Below are positions 1 through 8,538 of a stretch of DNA of 64,000 bases, piece after piece. A program made the position numbers and the translations under genes. The notes under the pieces were generated by a model. It saw only the letters and a program-made list of their open reading frames with translations, did no database searches and was not told the origin of the DNA. The stretch is taken from NCBI RefSeq assembly GCF_013283745.1, contig NZ_JABSTZ010000001.1, positions 1,072,406 to 1,136,405 of the forward strand, read 5' to 3'. The DNA comes from Aeromicrobium stalagmiti (GTDB lineage: Bacteria; Actinomycetota; Actinomycetes; Propionibacteriales; Nocardioidaceae). Position 1 is the first letter of the stretch; every line of letters begins with the position of its first letter.

Positions 1-1
1 T

Positions 2-781
2 CAGCGGGTGGTTGGTTATGCGGAGTCCCACACGGTGGGTGAGCTGAGGGCGTGGTTGCGGTCGTTCGTGCGGCGGGTCGAGGCCGACCTGGCTGTTGGG
101 CGTGCCGATGACGAACGAGCCCGGCGGCACGTGTCGGTCTCCCATGGTGATGACTGCATGGGGTGGCTCAACGCCTATCTGCCGTCGCACGAGCTCGCAG
201 CGATCGAGGCCCGCCTCCGCGACCAGGCCCGCCGCGGCACCGATCCCGACGACGGCCGGACGGTGGGTGAGCGGGAGGCTGATCTGCTGGTCGCCTGGTG
301 CCTTTCGACCAGCTCAAGGGACGGGGAAGCGGCTGCGACCTCGGCGGTCGACGCGAACATTGCCGTCACCATCGGTGCGGACGTCCTGGCCGGCGCCGTG
401 CCGGGGTTCGCCGAATCGAGCGATGGTCAGTGGGCGGTTCCGGCGCGGTGGATCGCGGAGATCGCCGCCACCGGGAGCACGTTCTGGCACCGGATCATCA
501 CCGACCCCGTCACCGACGATGTCCTGGCCCATGAGTATCTGGGCCGGTTCGCCCCTGACATCCTGGCCATCGCGTTGAGGTTCCTGCACGGGACGTGTCA
601 GGGGCCCGGCTGCATGGTCCCGGCCGAACGATGCGACATCGATCACCGACAACCATTCCCCGAGGGCCCCACCCAGGGTGACAACCTCGGCCCGTTCTGC
701 AGGCGACATCACGGCTACAAGGGCCACGGCCTCCTGCACTGGACCACCCGACCCCAGCCAGAAGGCGTGCGGGCGATCTAG
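2..781 (+). CDS. DUF222/HNH endonuclease family protein (5' truncated by window edge)
   Basis: C-terminal part of a protein of the DUF222 plus HNH family (the actinobacterial REP13E12 type), usually 400-500 residues long; here about 260 codons are visible and the frame is open to the left edge, so the true start lies outside. The last 60 residues carry the HNH signature: paired Cys (CQGPGC), CDIDHRQPF with the DH core, and CRRHHGYKGH at the end, which coordinate metal and cleave nucleic acid in this fold. These genes occur in many copies in actinobacterial genomes and behave like selfish or mobile genes, but no substrate is established. The GTG at 8 is an internal codon rather than a likely start. 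Confidence 0.85.
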   Translation, partial: QRVVGYAESHTVGELRAWLRSFVRRVEADLAVGRADDERARRHVSVSHGDDCMGWLNAYLPSHELAAIEARLRDQARRGTDPDDGRTVGEREADLLVAWCLSTSSRDGEAAATSAVDANIAVTIGADVLAGAVPGFAESSDGQWAVPARWIAEIAATGSTFWHRIITDPVTDDVLAHEYLGRFAPDILAIALRFLHGTCQGPGCMVPAERCDIDHRQPFPEGPTQGDNLGPFCRRHHGYKGHGLLHWTTRPQPEGVRAI

Positions 782-790
782 AGTCGTGGC

Positions 791-1087
791 ATGTGCCGAA
801 ACATCAGGGTGCTCCACAACTTCGACCCGCCGACGACCGATGACGAGGTCCGCGAGGCCGCTGTGCAGTTCGTGCGCAAGGTCAGCGGATCGACCCGTCC
901 CTCCCAGGCCAACACCGAGGCGTTCGACCGCGCCGTCGACGAGATCGCCCTCGCGACGCGCCGCCTGCTCGACGACCTGGTGACCAAGGCGCCGCCGAAG
1001 AGCCGCGAGCTCGAGGCGATCAAGGGTCGCGAGCGGCACGAGAAGCGCATGGAGCGTGAGGTGCGCATCCGCACCGCGGATGGGTGA
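791..1087 (+). CDS. DUF2277 family protein
   Basis: A 98-residue protein that opens with MCRNIRVLHNFDPP, the hallmark start of the DUF2277 family, followed by VRKVSG and the AFDRAVDEIA...RRLLDDL helix. The full length matches the family, which is widespread in actinobacteria and of unknown function. The conserved N-terminal Cys-Arg-Asn-Ile and His residues could bind metal, but that is a guess. It starts 9 bp after the HNH gene stop and is probably read independently or by readthrough; the next gene is convergent. Confidence 0.9.
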   Translation: MCRNIRVLHNFDPPTTDDEVREAAVQFVRKVSGSTRPSQANTEAFDRAVDEIALATRRLLDDLVTKAPPKSRELEAIKGRERHEKRMEREVRIRTADG

Positions 1088-1121
1088 AGGCCCGCGTCAG
1101 CGGCCGGTCTGATCCGTTGCC

Positions 1122-1913
1122 TCAGGCGGCGTTGTGTGATGGCTCGATCCGGTGCCGGCGCGAGACGACGACGATCGCGATGATGACGTAGGCGAGCACC
1201 GCGGCGAACGAGCCGATGTAGCCCTTCTGGTCGACGAGGATCGCGGTGCCGGTGAGGATCGAGAAGTCGAACAGGCCGTGGATGACGGAGTTCAGGGCGT
1301 TGGATCCGGTGCGGCGGCGGATCAGATAGAAGAAGTAGCCGGCGAAGCTCACGATGATGGCCTGCGGGACGGCGCCGACGCCCCGGGTGATGGCGTTGGA
1401 GAGGTGCACGAGCCCGAAGATGATGCTGGAGTAGAGGGCGACCTTGCCCTCGGTGAGTCCATGCTCGCGCAGCATGGTGACGCCGAGCCCGCGGAACATG
1501 CCCTCCTCGCCCCAGCCGACGAGCTGTGTGGCGATCAGCAGCAGGATGATGAAGGTGCCGGTCTTCTGCGAGAGCGCGTCGTAGTCGATGGCGACGAGGA
1601 TGCACGCGATGAAGATGATCGGGACGACGATGAGCCACTTCTGCACCGGCCGGTCGTCGCGCAGGACTGGTCGTAGCCGGCCGAGCGCGGCGACGGTCGC
1701 GTAGACGAACACGAGGGCGACCGTCAGCGGCATGATCAGCACCCAGATCACGACCTCGTTGGTGGCCATGGCATCGCCCTGGGCGTCTGCATCGGCGATG
1801 GTGCCGCCGATCAGTCCCCCGAGCTGGATGATCGCGAGGTAGATCACGACGATCGCGACGAACATCCAGTACGGAAGCGGTCGTGCTGTGGTCGTGCCAG
1901 ATCGGTCGGTCAC
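1122..1913 (-). CDS. CPBP family intramembrane metalloprotease
   Basis: A 263-residue polytopic membrane protein with about seven hydrophobic segments. It carries the CPBP/CAAX-protease (Abi) signatures: EEGMFRGLG (EExxxR, with the catalytic Glu pair) and, about 25 residues on, FGLVHLSNA with the metal-binding His. Family members cleave prenylated or membrane substrates, and bacterial ones are linked to bacteriocin self-immunity or envelope regulation; the substrate here is unknown. The start is a GTG at 1913. It converges on the DUF2277 gene and diverges from the secreted metalloprotease at 2064. Confidence 0.85.
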   Translation of the reverse strand: MTDRSGTTTARPLPYWMFVAIVVIYLAIIQLGGLIGGTIADADAQGDAMATNEVVIWVLIMPLTVALVFVYATVAALGRLRPVLRDDRPVQKWLIVVPIIFIACILVAIDYDALSQKTGTFIILLLIATQLVGWGEEGMFRGLGVTMLREHGLTEGKVALYSSIIFGLVHLSNAITRGVGAVPQAIIVSFAGYFFYLIRRRTGSNALNSVIHGLFDFSILTGTAILVDQKGYIGSFAAVLAYVIIAIVVVSRRHRIEPSHNAA

Positions 1914-2063
1914 CCGTGGTCTCCCTCGTCACGTCATGGTCGAGCAGCCATCATTTCAGCGACGCCATGTCATGACAATGCGTCACCGAGGGTTTCCGAT
2001 GACCGGATGCGGCATCGAGCCTTCTGGGTTGAGCCGAGCCGTGACCGATGTGAGGATCAGGGG

Positions 2064-3389
2064 ATGACCTCTCGCAAGATCTTCGTGCTTCTTGTCTCGG
2101 CGGCTGCGATCTTCGCGGGCATGAGCTCGTCGCAGGCGGCGTCGGGCGAGGTGACCCACACGGTCGTGGTGGGCGAGCAGCGGCTGACGCTCAAGCTCAG
2201 ACCGGTCAACATCCGCGCACCCCAGTTCGGTGTCTACGTGCAGCAGGCCGACGGCTCGCTGGAGCGAACGGCGGTCGCGCCGACGCGGGCCTACCTCGGC
2301 TACGTCGAGGGCAAGTCGTCGTGGATTGCCGTGGCAGTGCGGCAGCGCGACGGGGTCATGGCCGGCCAGCTCACGAGCGACGGTCGAGCCACGACGTTCT
2401 TCAGCGGATCGAAGGTCACTGGCACGCGCGGGACCGGCCAGGCGACCTATCACTGGCCTTCCGCCACGGGCGACAAGGCCGCGCGCAACGTGACGGCGAA
2501 GAAGGCGCAGATCGAGGGGTTCACCCGCCGGTGGGACGTCGGCTACGACCTGGACTACTCCTACATCAGCAGCAAGCTGGGTGGATCGGTGGCGAGGGCG
2601 ATGGACGCCGTCGAGCTCACCACCGTCGAGATGCTGGCGACGTACGAGAGCAACGCGCGACTACGCCCGGCGATCGGGCGCGTGATCCTGCGTTCGGCCC
2701 AGGCAGCGAGCCCGTATGCGGGAAGGGTCGCCGAGCTCGGCGACGTGCGTGCCCAGTGGAGGTCGCGACTGGACCAGGACATCGTCGACACGGTCGCCTA
2801 CCTGCACACGGACGGCGGCGGAGGCGGTGTGGCGTACGTCGGCACCGTCGGCGGCAACTACGCGGTGAGCCTCAACGGGAGCGGCAACTCGATCGCCATC
2901 ATCCGGCACGAGCTCGGCCACACGTGGGGACCCGGCGACAACCACACGAACGGTCCCGAGGGGCAGACGATCATGTCGGGCAACGACTACGCCCGGTTCG
3001 ACGGCACCGAGCTGGCCGCGATCCTCGCGACACGCGACGAGCGGCTGAAGACCGATCCCGCACGCTTCCCACGCGTCGGGACGAGTGCGATCCCGTTGCC
3101 GCCCTACGCCACCCTCGACCTGAAGGACTACCTCCGCAGCGGGTCCACGACGACCCTCTGGCCGACCGCGAACGACGTCGACGCCAACGGCGACACCATC
3201 CGACTCCGGACGGTCGACGCCCGCAGCCACCTCGGCGCGCGACTCACCCGCTCCGGCAACTCCGTCGTCTACCGGGCCCCGCAGGTGGCAGGCTCCCGCA
3301 CGCTCGACTGGTTCCGTTACCGCGTCTTCGACTCGAGTGGAAGGTCCGCGTCAGGCATCGTCATGATGCGCGTCAGCCCGAAGGGTTGA
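2064..3389 (+). CDS. Secreted zinc metalloprotease with C-terminal Ig-like domain
   Basis: A 441-residue exported protein. The ATG at 2064, behind the purine-rich GAGGATCAGGGG, is chosen over an in-frame ATG at 2007 because it begins directly with a Sec signal peptide (MTSRKIFVLLVSAAAIFAG...SSQA). The central reprolysin-like domain holds HELGHTWGPGDNH: HExxHxxG gives two zinc His ligands and the catalytic Glu. The usual third-ligand position is Asp, as in snapalysin-type enzymes, with a His two residues later. The last 90 residues (NDVDANGDT...DWFRYRVFDSSG) look like a cadherin/Ig-like domain, as in other secreted actinobacterial proteases. The likely role is extracellular protein degradation. 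It stands alone between divergent and convergent neighbours. Confidence 0.85.
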   Translation: MTSRKIFVLLVSAAAIFAGMSSSQAASGEVTHTVVVGEQRLTLKLRPVNIRAPQFGVYVQQADGSLERTAVAPTRAYLGYVEGKSSWIAVAVRQRDGVMAGQLTSDGRATTFFSGSKVTGTRGTGQATYHWPSATGDKAARNVTAKKAQIEGFTRRWDVGYDLDYSYISSKLGGSVARAMDAVELTTVEMLATYESNARLRPAIGRVILRSAQAASPYAGRVAELGDVRAQWRSRLDQDIVDTVAYLHTDGGGGGVAYVGTVGGNYAVSLNGSGNSIAIIRHELGHTWGPGDNHTNGPEGQTIMSGNDYARFDGTELAAILATRDERLKTDPARFPRVGTSAIPLPPYATLDLKDYLRSGSTTTLWPTANDVDANGDTIRLRTVDARSHLGARLTRSGNSVVYRAPQVAGSRTLDWFRYRVFDSSGRSASGIVMMRVSPKG

Positions 3390-3396
3390 CCAGTCG

Positions 3397-3564
3397 TCAG
3401 GTCGTGCTGGCGCGATAGCCGACCGCGCTCGCGGCCAGCCCCAGTGCGATCAGCACTCCCGCGGTCTGGAACTGGGCGAGCATCAGGAACGCGACGCCGG
3501 TGAGGGCGACGACGGCGCCGAGGAGGGTGAGCAGGACAGCGATTCGCAGGTCGATCTTCAGCAC
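3397..3564 (-). CDS. Small two-helix membrane protein
   Basis: A 55-residue ORF that starts at GTG 3564 and stops with TGA at 3397. It encodes (M)LKIDLRIAVLLTLLGAVVA, then a short polar turn, then a second hydrophobic stretch (AGVLIALGLAASAVGY), giving two predicted transmembrane helices and a basic C-terminus. The start and composition suit a real small membrane protein, but there is no named family. It converges on the metalloprotease gene and lies 46 bp downstream of the XRE regulator on the same strand. Confidence 0.5.
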   Translation of the reverse strand: MLKIDLRIAVLLTLLGAVVALTGVAFLMLAQFQTAGVLIALGLAASAVGYRASTT

Positions 3565-3610
3565 CGCGTCAGCCTATGGACGGCTGCCAAGATCGCCGGG
3601 AGCGCAGGGC

Positions 3611-3892
3611 TCAGCGTCGAGGTCCGGCTGCCAGTGGGTCGGGCTGGTTGATCTCGGCCCAGACGGTGTCGAGGGACAGCCCGACGACGTCAGCGATGGC
3701 GGCGATGGTCGGGAAGGAAGGTGTCGCCACCCGTCCCGACTCGATCTTGCGGAGGGTCTCGGGAGAGACGCGGGCGTCGAGCGCCGTCTGGAGCATCGAG
3801 CGTTCTCCCCGTGCGCGACGCAGGAGGGCGCCGAGGCGCTGTCCGCGCTCGACCTCGGCGGGAGTGAGGGGCAACCTGACCATGATGCCCAT
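3611..3892 (-). CDS. XRE-family helix-turn-helix regulator
   Basis: A 93-residue DNA-binding protein. Residues about 18-75 form a Cro/C1-type helix-turn-helix (LGALLRRARGERSMLQTALDARVSPETLRKIESGRV), followed by a short tail. It is divergent from the methionine aminopeptidase, and the 55-bp space between them contains two 9-bp direct repeats (ACCGGGATA) that are natural candidates for its operator. It probably autoregulates and controls the peptidase gene. An in-frame ATG three codons in (3883) is an alternative start. Confidence 0.8.
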   Translation of the reverse strand: MGIMVRLPLTPAEVERGQRLGALLRRARGERSMLQTALDARVSPETLRKIESGRVATPSFPTIAAIADVVGLSLDTVWAEINQPDPLAAGPRR

Positions 3893-3898
3893 ACTAAT

Positions 3899-3921
3899 AC
3901 CGGGATAACATGACCGGGATA
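3899..3921. promoter_or_regulatory. Direct-repeat operator candidate between XRE regulator and map
   Basis: Two identical 9-bp copies of ACCGGGATA lie at 3899-3907 and 3913-3921, spaced 14 bp start to start. They fill most of the 55-bp gap between the divergent XRE regulator and methionine aminopeptidase. Position and repetition suggest the binding site of the regulator. Confidence 0.45.
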
Positions 3922-3947
3922 GTTATTGGAACGCTGAGGGGGAGCCC

Positions 3948-4727
3948 ATGATCGAGATCCTGACCACCGACCAGCTGGACCGCGCGCGGCGGACCGGCGC
4001 GCTGGTCGGTGAGATCCTGCAGGCGCTGCGGACCCGCGCCACGGTCGGCACGAATCTGCTCGACATCGACCGGTGGGCCCAGCAGATGATCCTCGAGGCG
4101 GGTGCGCAGTCCTGCTACGTCGACTACGCCCCGTCGTTCGGTCGTGGGCCCTTCGGCCACTACATCTGCACCGCCGTCAACGACGCCGTGCTCCACGGGC
4201 TGCCGCACGACCGGGTGCTGGCCGACGGCGACCTGCTCACGCTCGACCTCGCGGTGCTGCTGGACGGTGTCGCAGCCGACTCCGCCATCAGCTTCGTCGT
4301 CGGCGAGTCACGACCGGCCGAGAGCATCGCGATGATCGAGGCGACCGAACGGGCCCTCGCGGCCGGCATCGCGATGGCACGTCCGGGCGCGCGCATCGGC
4401 GACATCTCCCACGCGATCGGCTCGGTGCTCGGCGAGGCCGGCTACCCGATCAACACCGAGTTCGGCGGCCACGGCATCGGGTCGACGATGCACCAGGATC
4501 CGCAGATCTCCAACACGGGCCGGCCCGGCCGCGGCTACATGCTGCGTCCGGGCCTGCTGCTCGCGCTGGAGCCATGGGTCATGGCCGACACCGACGAGCT
4601 CGTCACCGACGCGGACGGGTGGACGCTGCGCAGCGTGACCGGGTGCCGGACGGCGCACAGCGAGCACACGATCGCGATCACCGACGACGGGGCCGAGATC
4701 CTGACCCTGCCCCCGTCGACGCGCTGA
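3948..4727 (+). CDS. map: Type I methionyl aminopeptidase
   Basis: A 259-residue M24 peptidase that removes initiator Met from nascent proteins. All metal ligands are visible: D100 and D111 (LTLDLAVLLDGVAAD), H175 (GGHGIG), E208 (ALEPW) and E239 (HSEHT), with the substrate-gating H83 (VLHG). The length equals a minimal type I enzyme without an N-terminal zinc or SH3-binding extension. The start ATG follows GAGGGGGAGCCC. Because it is paired with a divergent XRE regulator rather than with secY/adk/infA, it is probably a second, conditional copy and not the housekeeping map. That inference could be wrong if no other copy exists. Confidence 0.9.
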   Translation: MIEILTTDQLDRARRTGALVGEILQALRTRATVGTNLLDIDRWAQQMILEAGAQSCYVDYAPSFGRGPFGHYICTAVNDAVLHGLPHDRVLADGDLLTLDLAVLLDGVAADSAISFVVGESRPAESIAMIEATERALAAGIAMARPGARIGDISHAIGSVLGEAGYPINTEFGGHGIGSTMHQDPQISNTGRPGRGYMLRPGLLLALEPWVMADTDELVTDADGWTLRSVTGCRTAHSEHTIAITDDGAEILTLPPSTR

Positions 4728-4837
4728 CTGCTGCGGTGCCACGGGCCGCGAATCAGGATGCACGGAGACAGGATGACTGTGCGCCCGAACTCCTGAAATT
4801 GATTTTCTCTGCTATCCGAGGGTGGGACACTCGTGCC

Positions 4838-6274
4838 GTGAACAGAGCCGGCGCGTGGCGCATCGCGCTGCCCCCGGCGGTCCTGACGCTGCTGATCACC
4901 TCGGTCCATGCCGGTCGCCGGCTGCCGTGGAGCGACGAGCTCGCGACGTGGCACGCCAGCACGATCTCCTTCGAGGACTTCCGCCGGCTGATCGGCAACG
5001 TCGACGCGGTCATCGCGCCCTACTACCTGTTCATGCGCGGCTGGGTCGACGTGTTCGGCGACAGCCCGGGCGCGATGCGTGCGCCGTCGATCATCGCGAT
5101 GACGGTCGCGGCCGCGATCATCGCGCTGATCGGTCGTCGACTCGTTGGCGACGGCGCGGGGCTGCTGGCCGGCGTGCTCTTCGCGCTCGTGCCGTCGACG
5201 TCGCGGTTTGCCCAGGAGGCCCGGCCGTACGCCCTCGCACTGCTCGGGGTGGTGCTCGCGACGTGGCTGCTGCTGCGGGTGTGCGAGCGACCGACGCGAA
5301 GGGGATGGGCGCTCTACGCCGCGTGCGTCGCTGCCGCCGGCCTGATGCACGTCGTCACGCTCACGGTGCTGCTGGCCCACGGCTGGATCGCCCTGCGGGA
5401 CGGTCGGCTCCGCGGGTGGGTGCCGGCCGCCGCCGTCGGGGTCGTCTGCGTCCTGCCGCTGGCGTATGTCGGGTCGCAGCAGGACGACGTGATCCAGTGG
5501 ATCACAGCGGACGCGGTGGCGGTCCGCCGGCTGCCGCGGATCCTGTTCGGCGGCTCCGACGTCGCGGTCGGGGTCATCGCCCTCGGGCTCCTGGCGGCAC
5601 TCGTGCGCTGGCGGCGGGCCGGCCGGGAGACCGTCGCGCTGCTGCTGTGGGCGGTCGTCCCGCCGGTCTTCTGCTACGTCACGTTCGACCTGCTCCACGT
5701 CTTCCTGGCCCGCTACATGCTGTTCACCGTGCCGGCCTGGGTGCTGCTCGTGGCATCGCTGGCCGGTGCCGCCCGGGCGCGGCGGCGCGAGATCCGGTAC
5801 GGGATCGCGACGCTGCTCGTGGCCGCCCTCGCTGCCGTCGGGCTGAACGGCCAGCGCCTGGCTCGCAGCGATCCGTTGCCGAGCGAGCCCGCGTTCCGCG
5901 CGGCAGCCGCGGTGATCGACGAGCGGGCACTGCCCGGGGACGGGGTCGTGTTCGCCGGTGCCTCGCGGATCGGACGGAGGCCGTTCCTCTACCTGCAGCA
6001 GCACGGCGACCTCGGGCCGCTTGACGACGTGCTGGCCGGGAGGTCGCCGGAGTCGCAGGGACGCTTCCGCACCGAGGAGTGTCGTGACAGTGCGGCCTGC
6101 CTCGCCGACGTCGACCGCATCTGGGTCGTGTCGGCCTCACGCCCCGGTCAGGACGTGCTGTCCCGGATCTCGCCGCGGGCCCGCGCGATCCTCGAGTCGG
6201 ACTTCGACCGCACCCCGGTCGCCCGGTTGCCGGCGGTGCGCGTCTTCCTGCTGACCCGGGTGGACGCGCCCTGA
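4838..6274 (+). CDS. Membrane glycosyltransferase (ArnT/PMT-like, GT39-type fold)
   Basis: A 478-residue multi-pass membrane protein. Its first extracytoplasmic loop has the features of lipid-linked sugar transferases: WSDELATWHAS (Asp-Glu pair after TM1) and later SRFAQEARPYALALL (the EARPY motif). About ten transmembrane segments are followed by a soluble C-terminal region of about 120 residues with four Cys (ECRDSAACLAD). It probably moves a sugar from a polyprenyl-phosphate donor onto a protein or envelope glycan outside the membrane; the acceptor is unknown. The GTG at 4838 is chosen because everything upstream in this frame overlaps map. Confidence 0.75.
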   Translation: MNRAGAWRIALPPAVLTLLITSVHAGRRLPWSDELATWHASTISFEDFRRLIGNVDAVIAPYYLFMRGWVDVFGDSPGAMRAPSIIAMTVAAAIIALIGRRLVGDGAGLLAGVLFALVPSTSRFAQEARPYALALLGVVLATWLLLRVCERPTRRGWALYAACVAAAGLMHVVTLTVLLAHGWIALRDGRLRGWVPAAAVGVVCVLPLAYVGSQQDDVIQWITADAVAVRRLPRILFGGSDVAVGVIALGLLAALVRWRRAGRETVALLLWAVVPPVFCYVTFDLLHVFLARYMLFTVPAWVLLVASLAGAARARRREIRYGIATLLVAALAAVGLNGQRLARSDPLPSEPAFRAAAAVIDERALPGDGVVFAGASRIGRRPFLYLQQHGDLGPLDDVLAGRSPESQGRFRTEECRDSAACLADVDRIWVVSASRPGQDVLSRISPRARAILESDFDRTPVARLPAVRVFLLTRVDAP

Positions 6275-6280
6275 GCGAGG

Positions 6281-6460
6281 TCAGCGGGCCGGGAGCTCCT
6301 GGACGGTGCAGCGGTTGCCGTCGGGGTCGGCGAACGTCGTGAAGATGCCCCACGCCTGCACGTCTATCGGGGTCGCGTCGACGCCTGCCGCCACCAGCTC
6401 GGCCCGCGCCGCCTCGGTCCATCGGTCGCCGGGCCCGATGCCCGACGGGAATGACCCCAT
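6281..6460 (-). pseudogene. VOC/glyoxalase family C-terminal fragment
   Basis: A short reading frame whose translation (GDRWTEAARAELVAAGVDATP...GIFTTFADPDGNRCTVQELPAR) matches the last 50-60 residues of vicinal-oxygen-chelate proteins, ending in the typical F-x-DPDGN strand. A complete VOC protein needs about 120 residues, and no N-terminal half is found upstream, where the aldo/keto reductase gene ends. It is read here as the remnant of a truncated gene. An ATG at 6460 could still give a 59-residue product. Confidence 0.55.
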
Positions 6461-6490
6461 TCTTGCTGCCGAGGCGGACAGTTTCGAGGG

Positions 6491-7468
6491 TCAGAACTCC
6501 GGGAGCCGCGGGACGTACGGATCGGTGAGCGCGGCGATCTCGTCGTCGGTCAGGACGAGGTCGAGCGACGCGACGGCGTCGTCGAGGTGCAGCGGCTTGG
6601 TCGCGCCGACGATCGGCGCGGTGACCGCCTCCTGCTGGCGCACCCAGGCCAGGGCGACCTGGGCGCGGGAGACCTCGCGCGTCTCGGCGATCGCGCCGAC
6701 AGCAGCGGCGATCGCCCGGTCGGAGGCGTCGGCCTGGCCGTAGTACGACTTCGTGACCTGGTCGGTCTCGCTGCGGCTCGTGCTCAGGTCGTCCCAGTCG
6801 CGGGTCAGCCGGCCCCGGGCCAGCGGGCTCCACGGGATGACGCCGATGCCCTCGTCGAGGCAGAACGGGTGCATCTCCCGCTCCTCCTCGCGCTGGACCA
6901 GGTTGTACTGGTCCTGCATCGAGACGAACGGCGTCCACCCGTTGAGGTCGGCGGCGTGCTGCGCCTGCGCGAGCTGCCAGGCATACATCGACGAGGCCCC
7001 GATGAACCGGGCCTTCCCGGACCGGACGACGGCGTCGAGCGCCTCCATCGTCTCCTCGATCGGGACCTCGGGGTCCCACCGGTGGATCTGGTAGAGATCG
7101 ACGTAGTCGGTGCCGAGGCGGCGCAGGCTCGCATCGATCTGGCGGGCGATGTTGTCGGCCGACAGGCCGCCGGAGTCGGGCTCGCCCTCGACGGGGAAGT
7201 AGACCTTGGTCGCGATGATGACGTCCTCGCGCCGGGCGAGGTCGGCGAGGGCCCGGCCGACGATCTCCTCGCTGCTGCCGCCGGAGTACATGTTGGCGGT
7301 GTCGAACGTCGTGATGCCCGCCTCGAGGGCCTGACGGATGAACGGCCGGCTCTCGTCCTCGGGCAGCGACCACGGGTGCGGCCCGCGCGCGGGGTCGCCG
7401 TAGCTCATGCAGCCGAGGATGATCGAGGAGACCTCGAGGTCGCTGTCGCCCAGCCGTACGGAGTCCAT
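6491..7468 (-). CDS. Aldo/keto reductase
   Basis: A 325-residue NADPH-dependent oxidoreductase of the AKR superfamily (YajO/YghZ-like). It has the Asp/Tyr of the tetrad (FDTANMY), the Lys (IATKVYF), the His (LYQIHRWD), and the C-terminal nucleotide-binding loop (APIVGATKPLHLDDAV). Start ATG 7468 is favoured over the upstream in-frame ATG at 7483 because it begins with the usual MDSVRLGDSDLEVSSIILG strand. The physiological carbonyl substrate is unknown. It faces the VOC fragment downstream and lies 9 bp from the convergent-strand boundary of the lipase, which is on the same strand. Confidence 0.9.
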   Translation of the reverse strand: MDSVRLGDSDLEVSSIILGCMSYGDPARGPHPWSLPEDESRPFIRQALEAGITTFDTANMYSGGSSEEIVGRALADLARREDVIIATKVYFPVEGEPDSGGLSADNIARQIDASLRRLGTDYVDLYQIHRWDPEVPIEETMEALDAVVRSGKARFIGASSMYAWQLAQAQHAADLNGWTPFVSMQDQYNLVQREEEREMHPFCLDEGIGVIPWSPLARGRLTRDWDDLSTSRSETDQVTKSYYGQADASDRAIAAAVGAIAETREVSRAQVALAWVRQQEAVTAPIVGATKPLHLDDAVASLDLVLTDDEIAALTDPYVPRLPEF

Positions 7469-7501
7469 GCCCCGATCATGCACCGTCGGGACCGGCCGAC
7501 G

Positions 7502-8458
7502 TCAGAGCGTGCCGACGAACGGGAGCACGAGCCTGCACGGGACCGGCCGGGGGTGGGCCGGGTCGAGGGCGTTGAGCACCAGCGCGGCCGCCACGGGATC
7601 GGCGACGATCTGGAAGTGCTCGGAGAGGTCGAGCGAGCAGAAGTCCTGCACGACGAGGTTGGTCATGCCCTTCTGGATGCCGCTCGTGTAGGGGACGACC
7701 AGCTCGTCGTAGCGGGTCACGATGTTGGTGTAGCGGATGCCCTTGACGACCGGGGTGCCGCCAGAGCGCAGCTTGGCGAAGAAGGCCGAGCCCTTCAGCA
7801 GCTGCGGCCCGGACGCGAAGTACGGATCGAGCAGCCGCACGACCGCGGGGCTCACGCCGAACGGGGTGCCGAGGGTGACGAGCGTGTCGAGACCGGCGGG
7901 GTTGGTGCCGTGCCACAGCGGCGCGATCGAGACGTAGGCATGGATGTTCTTGGCTCCGCCGAGGAACTTCGCGTAGTAGTTGGGCACGACGGTGCCCTCG
8001 CTGTGGCCGAGGATGTCGACCTTCGAGGATCCGGTGGCGCTGCGGACCCGCGCCACGAACGTCTTGAGCTGTGCCGCGCTCTTCTCCATCGCCTGCAGCC
8101 CACCGAAGACCTGGTTGAACGGGGTCGGCACCTGGGTCGCCTGGCCGTAGGTCAGGGCGAAGACGCAGTAGCCCTCGTTCTTGAGCAGCGGGGCGAACGT
8201 CTGCCAGTTGGTCGCCTTGTTGCCGGTCAGCCCGTGCACCAGCACGACCGGCCGGGGGTGCCGCGCCGAGGGCTTGCACGACCAGTCGTTGGCGCCCGGC
8301 GGGTCGGCGTCGACGCCGAGGCCGGCGAGGACCGCGGAGGTCAGGAACGTGTAGGGGACGGGCAGCGGCTTCTTGGCCGCCTGTGCTGGACTGGCGGCGA
8401 CGATCCCGAGCGCCAGCAGCAGGCTGGTCGCGGCAACGGTGAGGCGGCGGATCGTCAT
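7502..8458 (-). CDS. Secreted alpha/beta-fold lipase
   Basis: A 318-residue exported lipase/esterase of the actinobacterial triacylglycerol lipase group. ATG 8458 starts a signal peptide (MTIRRLTVAATSLLLALGIVAASPAQA). HGLTG (about residue 75) forms the oxyanion hole, GHSEG places the nucleophile at S153, and candidate acid and base residues are the Asp in TRYDELV and the His in SEHFQIV. Cysteines at 61 and 98 and two near the C-terminus could form disulfides, consistent with export. It is probably involved in extracellular lipid hydrolysis. It is divergent from the truncated dienelactone hydrolase. Confidence 0.85.
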   Translation of the reverse strand: MTIRRLTVAATSLLLALGIVAASPAQAAKKPLPVPYTFLTSAVLAGLGVDADPPGANDWSCKPSARHPRPVVLVHGLTGNKATNWQTFAPLLKNEGYCVFALTYGQATQVPTPFNQVFGGLQAMEKSAAQLKTFVARVRSATGSSKVDILGHSEGTVVPNYYAKFLGGAKNIHAYVSIAPLWHGTNPAGLDTLVTLGTPFGVSPAVVRLLDPYFASGPQLLKGSAFFAKLRSGGTPVVKGIRYTNIVTRYDELVVPYTSGIQKGMTNLVVQDFCSLDLSEHFQIVADPVAAALVLNALDPAHPRPVPCRLVLPFVGTL

Positions 8459-8538
8459 GGATGTCCTTGCATTCGAGCGGGTGTGACCGGGGCTACACCT
8501 GCTCAACGATCCGCGCAGGCCGAAGTGATGGAGGAACG

